Below are positions 1 through 12,063 of a stretch of 64,000 nt of DNA, in pieces (position 1 is the first letter of the stretch; each line of letters opens with the position of its first letter). The DNA comes from Ischnura elegans (lineage: Eukaryota > Arthropoda > Insecta > Odonata > Coenagrionidae). Below the pieces are notes generated by a model. That model saw only the letters and a program-made list of their open reading frames with translations, had not been told where the DNA came from and did no database searches. The stretch spans positions 98,659,073-98,723,072 of the forward strand of contig NC_060253.1 of NCBI RefSeq assembly GCF_921293095.1, given 5' to 3'. The position numbers were made by a program, and so were the translations under genes.

Positions 1-2679
1 CCCTTTTATTTATCGCTACGAACACCCCCACGCAGCAGCAGTCACAGCTTTTCACTCTCTCCCTGTCCTTCCAAGTTTCTTTCTTTTTTTTAACATCCAT
101 AGCGTACGCAGCAACGGGATTCTCTCGATTATTTATTCGCGCCCCCATCGTTCCGCTCCGACCTCGTCAGCCACCGCTTCTTTACTGCGCTAAGGGAGGA
201 GAGAGAGTTCTAAGACTCAAGAAATGCATCTCTCGCGCTCGACCTGTCTTTTTTCGCAACGAATTACTCGTTTAAAAGTTATTCTACCATCTTGAAGTTT
301 GCAGGACTTATAGAGTGGAATTACGAGGAGAAAATTTGAAGTTCTTCCATGAAAGCCAAATATAGCTATATTTAAAATGTCATTCATGTACATGGGGATA
401 TGATTTTCAGTTCTTTTTTCCAAAATATAAATCGGCGTAGAAATATTGGAGAATTTCTCTTTTCAGTTAAAGCATAATTTTTAGTTCGACTTGACGTTAA
501 AGATTTAAAATTCGCACGAAAATTCGATATAGTTGTATTTTTGTATCTTTCTCAAAATAATAGTTATTGTTTTTATTTTGTATTAGACATTAAAATAACT
601 ACGCCATCAAATGATAAAATTATTCCCTGGGTATTAAAGCAATTGGAAATTGTGGGCACTATTAATCCATAACTCTATTCCAGAGCAATTTCTGGTTTTC
701 ATAATGTTGGCATTCTTAACGCAGATAAAAACCTGAAATGATAACCAAAAATGTCCAAATTTATTATATTCATTCATTACTCTTGAAGTTTATTGTATGC
801 AGAGAACTATTCAATTATAAATAATATTCTCATTAATCTTTGTCTGCATCTTAAATTTGAAAATTTCACCTCAGTATCTTTTAGGACGTAAAATTTTGAA
901 TATTAAGGTGATGAAATGATAAAATAGGTCTGTCCAATAATATTTCAAAGTTTCAATGAGGAAACGATAATATACACAGGTGAAAGTCACGAAGGTCAAA
1001 AAAATATATATATGACTGGTTTAGCGGAACGGATGCGTCCTTTTAATGGAAAAATCTGAATCCATGAGTAATTGCGGTCAAAAAATGTTATTTTTTCAGA
1101 AAATTTTAACTGTGGCTATGATTTAAAGTGGGCTTTCTATCGGAGAAGTCGAAAAACCTTAGAGGTACGGAAAATTCTGACAAAATTCAATACTATATAC
1201 CCTCAGATTTTCAAAATAGTGGCGTAAGTTTTATTTTTAAATCCAAAAGAGTCATTCGTCAAGTAAAAAAACAAAATACGATCGTTCGAAAGGGAGTTCA
1301 TTTGCCCTTTTTTAGGATCTGTCTACCTTGGTAGAAAACGTCATCTATTGCGTCATTACGTATGGACGAAAATAATAATTTAATGCGTGAAAGATGATGT
1401 ATCTGTACGAGAAATAATTGCGGCTCCAATTCCATAGAAAATAGTTTAATTTTTTTTCCAATTCTTCCCTCTGTCGACCACTGAGCTCGTTTTATAAGTT
1501 TGAAATACAACCATCATAATGCCATATCATTATTATGAAAAGTTGTGGGGAGGTTCATCGCGGCTTGTTGGGACGAGGTTTTTAATTTTACTAACGGATG
1601 TTTTACCATTAAGTAGTATAAGCAGTGATAACAAATTAGGAGCAAGTATTTGCTTTGGAATGCGTAAAGAAAAGCCAAAAAATGTATTCTTTGATAATTG
1701 TTGCAAATGGGCAAAAAATATGTGTATTTTACCTTCTTTAATGCAGTCTTCAACCCAAAAAAAAAAAAATTCACGTAGAAACCGCAAAGGGTGGTCTTTC
1801 ATTTTCGTCTTTGAAAAATATGCTGCAAAGCGTTTATGGATGCATATGCATTCACCGAGTAAGTTACGTAAGCGTAACCTTAATTTTTATGGTAAGGTGA
1901 GAAACAAAAAAAAATCATGGCCAATATTTTGATTCTCTCACCAACATATTCAAATGGAATATGTGTTTAGGGAGAGAATTCAATTGAAGAGGATGCTCCG
2001 GAAAGATTATCCAGAAAGTTCTTCCCGGATTCTCGAATGTGATATGTCGGGATTCTTCCTCGTGGAATAAGATTTTATATTAAACTTGTGATATTGCTAG
2101 AATGATACAACAAAGCCTCGGCTCTGTCGTGAATTTCTGAATAACAGAGAAGAAATTACTAGAAATGTTATCCCCTGTTATCGCTACAGAAAAGCCCTTC
2201 TGAAAGAATTTAATAACATGGGCAGTTTACTCAGATTTGAAATCGCAATCTACTGTACCTAATAATTTGGTAAATAGAATGGATAGATGAACTGCAGCGA
2301 AAAATAATTCACTCAAGTAGCAATTCTGTCATGCGTTTAACATAAAAAAACTAAAGTCGCTTTCCACTTTTTATGGGTTAGTGACGTTATTACCTTTCTG
2401 ATATACTCTCTCATTCCGGGAGAACGACATAATGTGGGTATGAATCGCTCATAATAGTGTTAATTACAATAAACCACTTGATGTCCATGTTCATGACCGG
2501 GGAGAAGCTGAGAAATTGTGATGCGGTCGGCATGAGCTCAATACATCATCTACATACCTACAAAAGGGTCAATGCTGTCAATTTTCGTCGTGAATAGCTG
2601 AGAAAGTAGAGGATGTGTCAAAAAAAGGCAAAATGCTTGTCTCTTTGTTTTTCAAACTACAATAAGCAATCCACGCACA
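1..2679. other. AT-rich DNA, no recognised gene
   Basis: No gene, RNA or mobile element is recognisable here. The first 200 bases are pyrimidine-rich. The longest open frame (1519-1932, plus strand, 137 codons) overlaps open frames on the other strand and runs through an A-rich stretch near 1758-1770. I recognise no domain in either reading. It could be a decayed transposon piece but I cannot show this. Confidence 0.5.
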
Positions 2680-3010
2680 GGAAAAGGAACGAGAATTTGC
2701 TTCTGGACATGGTGGGAAAAGACAGGCAACTTCTAGATGAGATTCAGAGGATATTGAAGGTTTGGATGGAGCGATTTTTTTAGCGGGGAGAGAATATTGA
2801 AAATATTAATAGAGGGAAGAAGGCTGAATTAGCGTGAGCAATGACGGTAGAGATTAGGACTTTAAGATAGGATGAAAGGGGGAGGACCTTATTGTGAATT
2901 GATGAAGGAAACTCACAAGTCGGGAGCCTGGCCAGGGTGGTAGTCATAATGCTCCTTGTAAACCTACCGTGAAGGATATTATACTACGATATCATTATAA
3001 TCATAATTAG
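2680..3010 (+). mobile_element. LINE fragment, 3' end, decayed
   Basis: Broken reading frames give matches to the C-terminal tail of the LINE copy at 30002-30590: a stretch like LLDMVGKDRQLLDEIQR (from about 2696), then W-M-E-R, and further on a remnant of the GRGRKRIG-like block. It ends in an A/T-rich tail near 2990-3010. Several stop codons and frameshifts interrupt it, so it is dead. The family match is within this window; placing it in a LINE clade needs a database. Confidence 0.7.
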
Positions 3011-6000
3011 CAACGAATTAAAATTGGTAAACGAGCCGATTAGACATGCATGTTTTGAAAATTTTTGTGAAAATGGAAAACATATCGTTTCATTGACAAT
3101 CAGTTTCAACAACATCAACCTTCTTAAGCGATAAATGGGAGAGAAAACGTATACTTGGAAAGTTAAGACGAGGAGTGGTACACCTCCTTGGCTCTTGTAA
3201 AACGTCCCGTCAAGCGATCAAATTCCATAAATCTGTCAACCGTCAAAAGGTGTTCTCTGTACCCTTTCCCTGCGCAACTCTACGTGCGGAATTCCATTCA
3301 ACCTTCAAGTGCACGCGGGGTCGAAGAATAAAGCAGGTGGATTGTTATGTGCACCCCGCAACGGTTGCGATCCATAGGTCAGATATTACAGCTAATATAT
3401 TTTAAAAGAGGAAGGGTCTTGGACTAAGTTTCATGACGACGGTTTTTTTCGATATGGCGTAAATGTCTCTTTCTCTTCCTGTTCACCCAACGAAGCATTC
3501 GCGTCGAGGACCTTGAGGGAATCAATGAATCGAATGACGTTTATGCGTGTTATACACGAATAATGTGGCGTCATCGCATAAAAACGAAGCGATGATAACG
3601 GTGATTTGTGGAACATTCGCCAAGACACTTGGTCATCCATAGAAAAAAAATGACGACTGAAAAAATACTTATCCTTCAGAAGTTAGCTTCTCACTTAACC
3701 AAACTCCGCCATTCATTGAAATAGTGATTTTCTCAGGGTCTCAAGGTCATCCTCTGATGATCACGAGATGCTATTTATTTATGTTATTCAAAGCTATTTT
3801 AGCGTGCATAAATCTGTAAACTAAATGTTCGACAATTATTTTTGACATAGCTGAAAACTCACTAAGGAACAATCTTGACATTTATGATTTCCCTTGGCGA
3901 AAAATTAGGAATAAGATACAAACTAATTCGCGGTGTCATAGATTGTACCAAGTACATGTTTCCGAGACGCAAGGCATAATGAAATTGGAAATTGTTAAAT
4001 CGACTGAATTCATTGCAATGTGATATATTCATCTCTCTGGATCACGCTAGGACGGGCTAATTTTTTCTTATTTTTTCTCCATGGTAGAATTGTTTTATTA
4101 ATTTTCTCATCAAGTGTGAAAAATACTTTGAAATATAAAAAGATAAGAGTTACAAATTCTAATTGCAAAACTATTCAGATTTTAAATGCCGATGACGCAG
4201 TCGAAGTCGTGGAAGTAAATTATTTTTTAATGTCTCCAAATAAGGATCTCCACTCACTATTTTCATTCCAAGAGCTGTAATATTAAAAAATTACTAATTT
4301 AAATTGATTAAGCGTTTTTAAGTATAGCAACCCATCTGCAGTGAACTTTGAAATATCTTATAGACGTTAAACGGCAGAAGGTGAAATATAAGGCTATAAG
4401 ACGTCTCTCGTCCATTACTTGTGAAGTAGACGCAGTAGGAGCTGAGATTATTTAATGAGTTCTGGAGAGGATATTGGAGTAATGGAATTCAAATGTCCTT
4501 CCGATATATTTCTGAGGCGTTGAAATGTCGAGAAGGTCAGACTAAATGTTTTTTGGTGGCTTTCGCATTACCCTCTACCCTCAAGGCTCGTGTTATTTTC
4601 CCAAAGGCAATATTCCCCTCCTTAACATTTACCTTCAAACGAGCTTTACGAATACCCTACCGTGCTTCATAAATGCTTAGGTCGTGACGTAAGCAACCTC
4701 AGTGTACACCTCTATTTTGCGTGGGGGCAAAAGTAATTTACTTATTTTATCTGCAGAAATTTCCACCATCTATTTTCATCAGAATCTGAACCCACTTTTA
4801 TAAAAACCATTAGTTCAAGTCCAGTATTCTCGTATCACAGTTGGTCCAAATATTATACGGCTAACAAGGTAAGTAAGGCACGATTGAGACAGATCTTTAA
4901 CATTTTAAAGTGACGAACGCCTTCTTTTAAGCTGCCATGTTTGGTGACAAGGTGCTGCGCCTCATGACCGGGTAATAAAAAAATGTACAAATGATTTCTA
5001 ATACCTTCTAATATACAATTAACGCGGCAGCTTGTGCGCTAGGATGTAGATGTAGCTGGAATATATGTGCTAGAGTGTACAAATTGATTGTCTTACTTTA
5101 TTTTGATAGAAGAAATAGAACCCAATACACATCCACGAAACCATGCAAATATAAGCTGTAGAAAGACATTTCAGAATACTTAAGTATTTAGGTGACAAGA
5201 GAGTTCAAATGCATGAAAACACCTTTTATTAAACTGACATTTTATCATAATAAAGGCCGTTATACATTTGCATGAAAAGTTTCAGACTCGAATGCATCGA
5301 AGTTATAAATGACTTCGGGATAGCACTTGAACGCAGATAATATGTGGGAAATATAGTGCTGTCATTTAATACCCCGAGAAATATTCAATCAGAAACGATG
5401 ATTATTCCTTTGGCAAAAGTTAGAATTTTGGCAAAATATTTATAACTGAACTCTGAGATGATACCTATTTATTTACTGAGCGCCCCACCAGTCCAGATAA
5501 GGTCCACCAGTAAGCTTTTCAATTCAGCAAGCTAAAATTTTGGAAGAAACGAAATAGTAATTCAAAACCAAATCTTGAAGATGTAAAGGGACATCCATGA
5601 ATATCCCTAGCACATGCAACTCAAATGGAGTTATAGACTCATACCTATATTCGTTGGTCACAGGGCTAAGTTTTGGCTTAATTAACTATTTATCTACTTA
5701 TAGATTTTATCATATATTATATGAAGAAATTCTGCAAGCATATACTTATGTACTTCTGGCAATAAATAAAATTCCAGAAAGTAAGGCTGTTTGCTAGCTA
5801 CTGTAGGCTGTACTTAAACCTTATACTTCAATAATAAGCGATTTTAATGGAATATCGTTAAAAAGTTGGTAAAAACAATCTTTAAAACGTTCTGATAATA
5901 TATTTCCTTTTCCATAGAAATTCAATTTCACCAATTTATCAAATTCTGGTTCATTTCTAGACTTCGGTCTCAGGGTTCATGCTGCAGAAACAATGTTAAT

Positions 6001-6700
6001 TATGCTGCTCGGTTACAAAATAGGAAAAATTTTCCACATTTTACAGCTGAAAGCTTTAAAATTAATTTATGTCCCAGTAATGAACTTCGCTAACCCCTCA
6101 TTCCATCTTTGTAAGACGCTGAATGGAACTTCTCAAAGGTAATAGACTCTTTAACGGTCTACACTTTCCTTACAATCAAATGGTTTTCAAGGCCTTCAGA
6201 ACGAGACGCCATTGTATACCCTTCGGGGTAAGAACAAACACTAAAAGATTTACCACAATCTGACCTCTCTAGGAAAAGACAGGTTATTTTCTCACCCATA
6301 CCCTATAAATTTTCGGAACGTCTCAAGAAAACATTTGCTCTCTCCACCGTTAATATTATTATAAAGTATAATCTCTGTAATCCAGCTTTGCGGTGATGTT
6401 ACATACCCATCAATTCGGCGTACAGGGCTTGCGGCCTCCCTTCGGCAAATATATATTTTCGTCTCTTTTAAATAAAATATTTTTCAATTCGTATTAAGTC
6501 TTACTATATATATATAGGTGTAAGGCAGTTCATCATATAAGTACAAGAAGTTTTGGTTACGTGACCCATTGAATTAGGAAAAGAAATGTTCTTTGCAGAG
6601 GCACAGTGGTTTCAGGTTTATTCCGCCATTATTTATTCTGCCAGGGTTTATTATGCCTTGTTTTTAATTTGGTTAACTACCTTGGCTCACACCTTAAGCA
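3011..6700. other. AT-rich DNA, no recognised gene
   Basis: I see nothing codable or structurally striking in this 3.7-kb stretch. Open frames are short (up to 86 codons) and show no domain. A short dinucleotide TA run sits near 6505-6520. Confidence 0.5.
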
Positions 6701-6704
6701 GTAG

Positions 6705-6957
6705 GGAGAGTTAGCGTTACTATTCGTATTTATTTTATTAATATTCTAATTTTTAGTGTTTAATTATTCCGATACCACCTAATACAGCATATATTTGCCA
6801 TTTTACATTAGGGTGATTAGCAAATTTAACAATTACGCGGGCACGAACAATCCTTCCTTGGATACGGGCAACATAGCCAGGCGGGACTCGAACCCGCGAC
6901 CTCTTGTTTGGCAAACGAGGATTTTGCCCCGCCGCCAACGAGGCCGGCATATAATTT
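6705..6957 (-). mobile_element. tRNA-derived SINE
   Basis: Read on the minus strand, the element begins at about 6952 with a tRNA-like head. A clear pol III B box, GGGTTCGAGTCCC (6884-6896), follows a degenerate A box and an anticodon-arm-like hairpin. The acceptor arm does not pair properly, so this is a SINE head rather than a working tRNA gene. The tRNA-unrelated body runs down to about 6705. A diverged second member of the same family lies at 34345-34540 on the plus strand, matching in the head and in a block around TTGCTAAT. Confidence 0.7.
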
Positions 6958-7754
6958 CAAAATTATGCTTTAAATTTTTCTTTTTGCATTTTGCTTGTTT
7001 CTACTACGTTTCCAATAATCTAGGGTTTTCTTTAATCCGGCTATTCCACGGCTACATGTGTGTTGGATTACCGGGATCGCACCGTGTTGGAAAGACAAGA
7101 AAAAAAAACAGCGTGAGAGAACACAGCTATGAGTGGAGTACTATTCCGTGAGCCTTTTTCATTCTCTTGCTAACGGCCTTTTTAAAATTCCTTCCTCTTC
7201 TCTTGCCAAAGCATTTCATCCCGACCGGACAAAACGCAAGACACTAAGACCTCTCTCTCCTCCTTTCCTCGCAGTTAAGTTATTGGCCCCCTTCTAAGAG
7301 CGGTTTAAATCCATCGCCTCGAAGGAGCGAACACTCATACGATGAAAGACGCCTTCGAATAAATCACGGAAATTGGAAATAAGGCTGTTAAACGGGTGAA
7401 GCGTCTTCTCGCGTCCAGAGAAGGAGGAAGTGAAGTGGGGGGGAGGGGGGATGGAAGGGACCCAGGTCACGTGACTCCCGCTTTCGCATCCTACATCATG
7501 CCACCGCCCCAACACTCCCCCTCCCCTCCCCACACTCGCAGCGAATAAACCCCGTCGTATTTTTCGCATTTACCAATTATCCCACTCGTTTGTCTGGATT
7601 TATTTTCCCACGGAGCTCTCGGCGCCCCGAGAGCAACAAAAACGTGAAATATAATTCAAAGGGGATCGTTCTCTGTGGCCTAAGTGCGGGTGTGTCCCTA
7701 TTAATGTGTCCACACGCACAAATTCAATTCATACTACGTATTTTTTTAGAACAT
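6958..7754. other. No gene; G-rich and C-rich patches
   Basis: The segment holds a G-run region at about 7436-7452 and a C-rich patch at 7500-7535. No gene or element is recognised. The 91-codon minus-strand frame across it reflects base composition. Confidence 0.5.
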
Positions 7755-8014
7755 ATCGATGGCTAAGTTCTACCAACGCGTACCTCAAATTCGGCCGGCT
7801 TGAGACAGGTATCTTAAACAAAGTGTAATAACATTTAAAAAAATAAAATACAAGCAAAAAACAACTCTTTGTTTTCAAATGATCGCTTCTTTTTCAGTTT
7901 TGTGAACTTTTGGTTTTTCATTTCAGTGCACAAGTAAAAAAAATTGATCGTTGTTTTGCTCTCTTGAAAAGTTGCTATTTTTGAGATACGTGTTGTTAGA
8001 ACTTAGCCATCGAT
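7755..8014. repeat. Short TIR element (MITE-like), 260 bp
   Basis: The segment begins ATCGATGGCTAAGTTCTA and ends with its reverse complement, TAGAACTTAGCCATCGAT. The terminal arms are about 36 bp (7755-7790 and 7978-8014) with a few mismatches. It contains no open frame. This is the shape of a non-autonomous DNA transposon. A second, partial copy follows directly and shares the junction. I see no certain target-site duplication. Confidence 0.65.
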
Positions 8015-8200
8015 ATTGACGCCTAAATTCTAACAACACGCATCTCAAAATTTGGCCGGCTTGACACAGGTATCTTAAACTAAGTGTAATAACATTAAAA
8101 AATAATTAATACAAGCAAAAAACAACTTTGTCGGCAAATGTATGCTTCTTTTTCAGTTTTATGAATTTTTGGTTTTTAATTTTAACGTCGGCATCGGAAT
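8011..8200. repeat. Partial tandem copy of the 7755-8014 element
   Basis: Beginning at the junction ATCGAT, this stretch repeats the left arm and body of the preceding element in the same orientation, including the shared blocks GGCCGGCTTGA, CAGGTATCTTAAAC and TACAAGCAAAAAACAACT. Similarity fades after about 8190, before a right arm would be reached. The two copies are offset by about 254 bp. Confidence 0.7.
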
Positions 8201-8359
8201 TTATTCGACCATGTAATCACGTCCTCTAATTAACCGAAAGAGAGAGACTTGCTAATCTGTATTGGCAGTAAATATAGGAACAGCTGTAAAGACATCTGAA
8301 AAAGAAAATAGTAATCAAAGGAGACATTATTGAATAGATAAACGCTGATGAGGAGATCA

Positions 8360-8765
8360 CTATTGAAGATCTAAAAAAATGGCATGTAAAAAGTCTGATT
8401 CCCACCATAGCGCTTAACGGAGTGGAAACTTGGACACTGAGGAGGGAGGATGCAAAAAGGCTCACGGTATTCGAGTAGTGAAAATGGGGATGAATGGAAA
8501 AGGTGAAGTGGCCTGAAAGGAACAGTGAAGACGAACTTCAAGATACGGTCGGCGAGGAATATAAACTTTCTCATGAGATTTTGAAGGATACAGAGTTTTT
8601 GAAAATGAAATGCGGAGCGAATGATGAAGTCTTTGTTAGGACGGGAGGGTGATGAAGAATTAAAAGGTAGGGTGAACAGAAATAAGCTTCACTGGCAACT
8701 GAGTGAAGTTCAATTTGGGGATGTGAGACAGCCTGGGAGATTCTCAAAATGCTAGTTGTAAATCA
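8360..8765 (+). mobile_element. LINE fragment, decayed
   Basis: Near 8375-8475 the plus strand reads KSLI..IALNGVETWTLRRED followed by A-K-R-L-T-V-F-E, matching the LINE tail block at 30002-30590 (KSLIW..ALYGAETWTLRKED..RLEAFE). A stop follows after F-E and the rest drifts into frameshifted remnants up to a degenerate 3' end near 8760. It is a dead copy of the same family. Confidence 0.75.
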
Positions 8766-8869
8766 AAGCTGTTTAAAGCTGTTTAATACTATTATCATAA
8801 CACTATTAGATGCACCAAAATTGGCAACCCCTTTGCCGTCTGCCTCTGAATACGTCCGTATGTATTTGT

Positions 8870-9360
8870 GTATAAATTTAAAAAGTAGGCTAGTGAAGAG
8901 TTTGATCTGGAGCGTATCGCTTTACGATGCGGAAACGTAGACACTTAAGGAGGAGAGCGAGATAAATATGGAGGTATTCGATATGAGAGTTTGAAGAAGA
9001 ATGGATTAGGTGAAGTGGACGGAGAAACGACGAAGTGCTGGACATGGTGGGTGAGGAGATGCATCTTCTAGATGAGTTACGGAGGAGACAAAATGTTTTG
9101 ATGGAGCGAATGATGGACGGGTAGGGAATGTTGAAAACTATGCTGGAGGGTAGGCAGTTGGATAATCGAGGTAGAGGAAGGAAGAGAATAGGACTTTTAG
9201 ATGTAATGAAAGGGAGTAGGCCTTATTGTGAATTGAAGAAGGAAAACCACGAAAAGAGGAGAAGAGGAAAATCTATTAAGATAATTAATAGGGGACACTG
9301 AAGGAACACTTCTAAATAGACCGTGCAAAACTACCTTAGTCACTAGAATATTTTAATAAA
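8870..9360 (+). mobile_element. LINE fragment with 3' tail, decayed
   Basis: This copy reads SRLVKSLIWSVSLYDAET at about 8883-8937, then a stop. It continues in broken frames through blocks resembling VKWTEKRRSAGHGG, RRRQNVLMERMMDG and RGRGRKRIGLLDVM. The 3' end, near GCAAAACTACCTTAG (9328-9342), resembles the tails of the 2.7-kb and 30-kb copies. It lies in the same orientation as the preceding fragment, so the two may be separate insertions or pieces of a duplicated copy. Confidence 0.8.
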
Positions 9361-9537
9361 ACTTATTTGAACGTCCCCCGAATTTTTCCTTGACGGTGTG
9401 AATTTTGCCTAAAACGAACACAGCCCTGAATCAACCATGCTTATCATTACAGTTAAGTTGGGTCCTTGTTCGAATACTAGTTAAAGAGGAAACTTTACTT
9501 CATTTTAGCAGAAAAAATAAATGTGCATAAGGAACTT

Positions 9538-9630
9538 GGTGATGGAGAATCATAGACTCCAAGGATGATTATTAAATACGCCTTGCAAAACTTACTCTAA
9601 TCGGGGGAATACTAAAGTAATGTCTGTTTA
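9538..9630 (+). mobile_element. LINE 3'-tail fragment
   Basis: The block GCAAAACTTACTCTAATCGG with a following GAATACT matches the 3' end of the LINE copies at 9300-9360 and, in reverse, 30000-30020. Only the tail is present, as expected for a 5'-truncated copy or a partial duplication. Confidence 0.5.
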
Positions 9631-9774
9631 GAAGTATGAGCAAAATGGAATTCTCTGTTTTCAATTTATTTAACCAGGGTCATGTGTGTTCCCCTTAGAT
9701 GACTCTAGGTCCCACTGAAAGAGCTAATACGATCCAGCCATGTAATAACCTCCACCAATACATTACGCATATTT

Positions 9775-10085
9775 AGCGAGCATGCTCTTTCGGTCGTGCA
9801 TATAACCGTGGCGCATGCGCAGTACGTGCGTGAGCTTCGCGGTGCGTGCCGGGGCGAGCGATCCCTTAGAGGTCAGTTGACCTCGTCCGTCCGTGGGGCG
9901 GACTCTCTCCCATCGGCCACCTCCCCTCGGCGACTCCCAGCTCATCTCGGCGGCGTCCCACGCGTGACCCCTCCGAGACCCCTCCTCGCTGACCTTCCCC
10001 TCCACCCCGTCCAGCATTATCCCTCATGGGGGGAAGGGGGCCTCAGCACCTCCGACCACATTTCCCTACCACCACCTCATGTCCA
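9775..10085. promoter_or_regulatory. GC-rich, CpG-rich island with NRF-1-type site
   Basis: This stretch stands out from its AT-rich surroundings by many CpG dinucleotides. It carries a palindrome GGCGCATGCGCA at 9810-9821, which fits the NRF-1 consensus, and another palindrome GAGCATGCTC at 9778-9787. Such islands often mark promoters in animals. I find no gene start beside it, and the 84- and 104-codon frames across it look compositional. The promoter role is inference. Confidence 0.35.
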
Positions 10086-11056
10086 CTCCCTTCTAACGCA
10101 GAACATGTAGTCATTTGCGGAGCATGGCTGTACCTAGGCCAGGAGCTTATGGAGAAAGCAATATCGGATTGAGCTGATATCGATTTGAGTATCGATTGTT
10201 TACTATAACAAAAACTGATATCGGGACGATGGCTACAGTCTTATCGGGCCTGGTAAAACATCATGAAAATGTTTCCTCGTGGTTAAAAAATAATGATAAA
10301 TTTTTCCTCCCAATTAAAAATCAGGATAACTTTCTACTGCCAATAAAACGATCAGAAAATAATATGACTGTGCATAGAAATATGCGATATCACTTATTGT
10401 GTTCTCCGATTTCTATGGAATGAGATATTGTGCCATATTATTGTCAAATAATTGGGGCGCGATATTTTAATGTTTGTTATCAAGCGACATATCACCTTTC
10501 TCTTCGTATGATATGATGCAAAGATACTTTGCTCTTATCCACATAAATTATGTAGAAAATTGCAAAGTATCTTTACTTCACATCCTACAATGGACCTACA
10601 TTGGGTATCAGCCTCCACTATTGGTTTCGTTTTTCTTAGAGGTATTCATTCATCCCAATGGGCCGATCGTAACGCAAATTTCAACATGCTTTATCAGTAT
10701 TATTTCTGGTATATAAATCAGTTTAAAAGGGCATCAATGTGCATAGATGTTATTTTGTTGAGAATGTTAACGAATAAGGTGCGCATTTAAATATTTTATG
10801 TTTTCATATTTATCTGTTTTATTAGATTTGAAAGATGCGAATGGTTAAACTTTTCGAATTTCCTTCCTCCTTTAGAATTTTATTCAAGATCGTGGAGCTT
10901 AGAATATTCATAGATTGGAATCTTGACTACGGGTAATCTACTGCTTGGTATCTGGCAGAAAAATGAATTCATGGAATGATGTGCAAAGAATACTGGGCGA
11001 GTCGTCAAAACTTGTGCATAGTTTGAGAAGTCAAAAGCAAGTAAAAGGGTGTATAC
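10086..11056. other. No gene; one short inverted repeat
   Basis: No coding potential is recognised. A 13-bp inverted repeat, AAAGATACTTTGC at about 10518-10530 and GCAAAGTATCTTT at about 10561-10573, could form a hairpin with a loop of roughly 30 nt. Confidence 0.5.
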
Positions 11057-11616
11057 AGGGTGTCCCATTTATCTTTACTACCCGAAATAACTTTTTGTTA
11101 AGATGCAAATTCAAAAATGTGTCAATCAAATGGTCATTATCCGTCAGGGGGACATTAATCAGCATGATTGCCTTCCTTGTAACTTTGTTATTTACAAAGA
11201 TATGAACAGCGGTATGCCTTTTTTAAATGGCACCCTATATTTTTTATTCGGCAATTCATTTCCTCTCCTAAAGACTTATTCAAAAATGTAGCACAGTGGA
11301 CCATTAACATAAACAGAATGTTGAAAATATAATAAACTCGCCCACTTACTGGAGTTAGCAGTAAACAAATGACAAGCAAGTCGAAACATAACACAAAAGT
11401 CACTTTGAGCCCGGGACCACAACCGCGTCCACGTCTAGGGTGTCATTTAAAAAAGTCATACCGCTGTTCATATCTTTGTAAATAACAAAGCTGCAAGGAA
11501 GGCAGTCATGCTGATTAATGTCCCCCTGACGGCTAATGAACATTTGCTTGACACGTTTTTGAATTTGCCTCTGGAAAAAAGTTATTTTGGGTGGTGAAGG
11601 TAAATGGGACACCCTA
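11057..11616. repeat. Head-to-head inverted-repeat element, 560 bp
   Basis: Two arms of about 181 bp (11057-11237 and 11436-11616) are reverse complements with scattered mismatches, separated by about 198 bp of unrelated sequence. Each arm itself begins AGGGTGTCCCATTTA and ends TTAAATGGCACCCTA or a close variant. Each therefore looks like a small TIR element, and the whole is two copies head to head. There is no convincing open frame. The most likely class is a non-autonomous DNA transposon or foldback element. Confidence 0.75.
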
Positions 11617-11787
11617 TCTATAGAGTTTTACAAAATAAAAGAGAATGTATGTTAAATGTGTAACTTAGAAAGCAGAATAACTCACGACGGGAGGAGCAGG
11701 AAAGAATCTATCAGCAGAATAGCCCAGACTAAGATGTCATTCCTTATATAGAAAGATCTTCTTACAGCTACGAAATATACACGACGG

Positions 11788-12063
11788 CAGTGGCGTAACT
11801 ATGGGCGGAATGAGGGGGATAGATCCCCCACCCCCAAAGCCTCAGAGAAATAAAACAAATATTCAAAACCATTGTCTAGATTTCACTTATAATAACTGCT
11901 CCTGCTTAAAGTTAATTTTCTTAGTGCCAAAATGATGTAAAATGTATTTCCTGGCATGTCATTTGAAAAAAAAATTTCCCGAATCTCCCAAGGGGAGAGG
12001 TGGGTGTTGCCACCCGAGGCCATCTCATCCCCCCCCCAAATTACATTCCTAGTTACACCACTG
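11788..12063. mobile_element. MITE-like element with CAGTGGCGTAACTA ends
   Basis: The left end CAGTGGCGTAACTATGGG and the right end CTAGTTACACCACTG are imperfect inverted repeats bounding 276 bp of noncoding DNA with C-rich tracts near each end. No target-site duplication is obvious. The class of transposase that would mobilise it is not clear from sequence alone. Confidence 0.55.

Noticed and set aside
1519-1932. 137-codon plus-strand frame as a gene
   Set aside because: It runs through an A-homopolymer, overlaps two antisense frames of similar quality, shows no domain and has no promoter or splice context.
6880-6952. Functional tRNA gene on the minus strand
   Set aside because: The B box is good but the acceptor stem does not pair and the anticodon arm has a bulge; a related body follows, so it is a SINE head.
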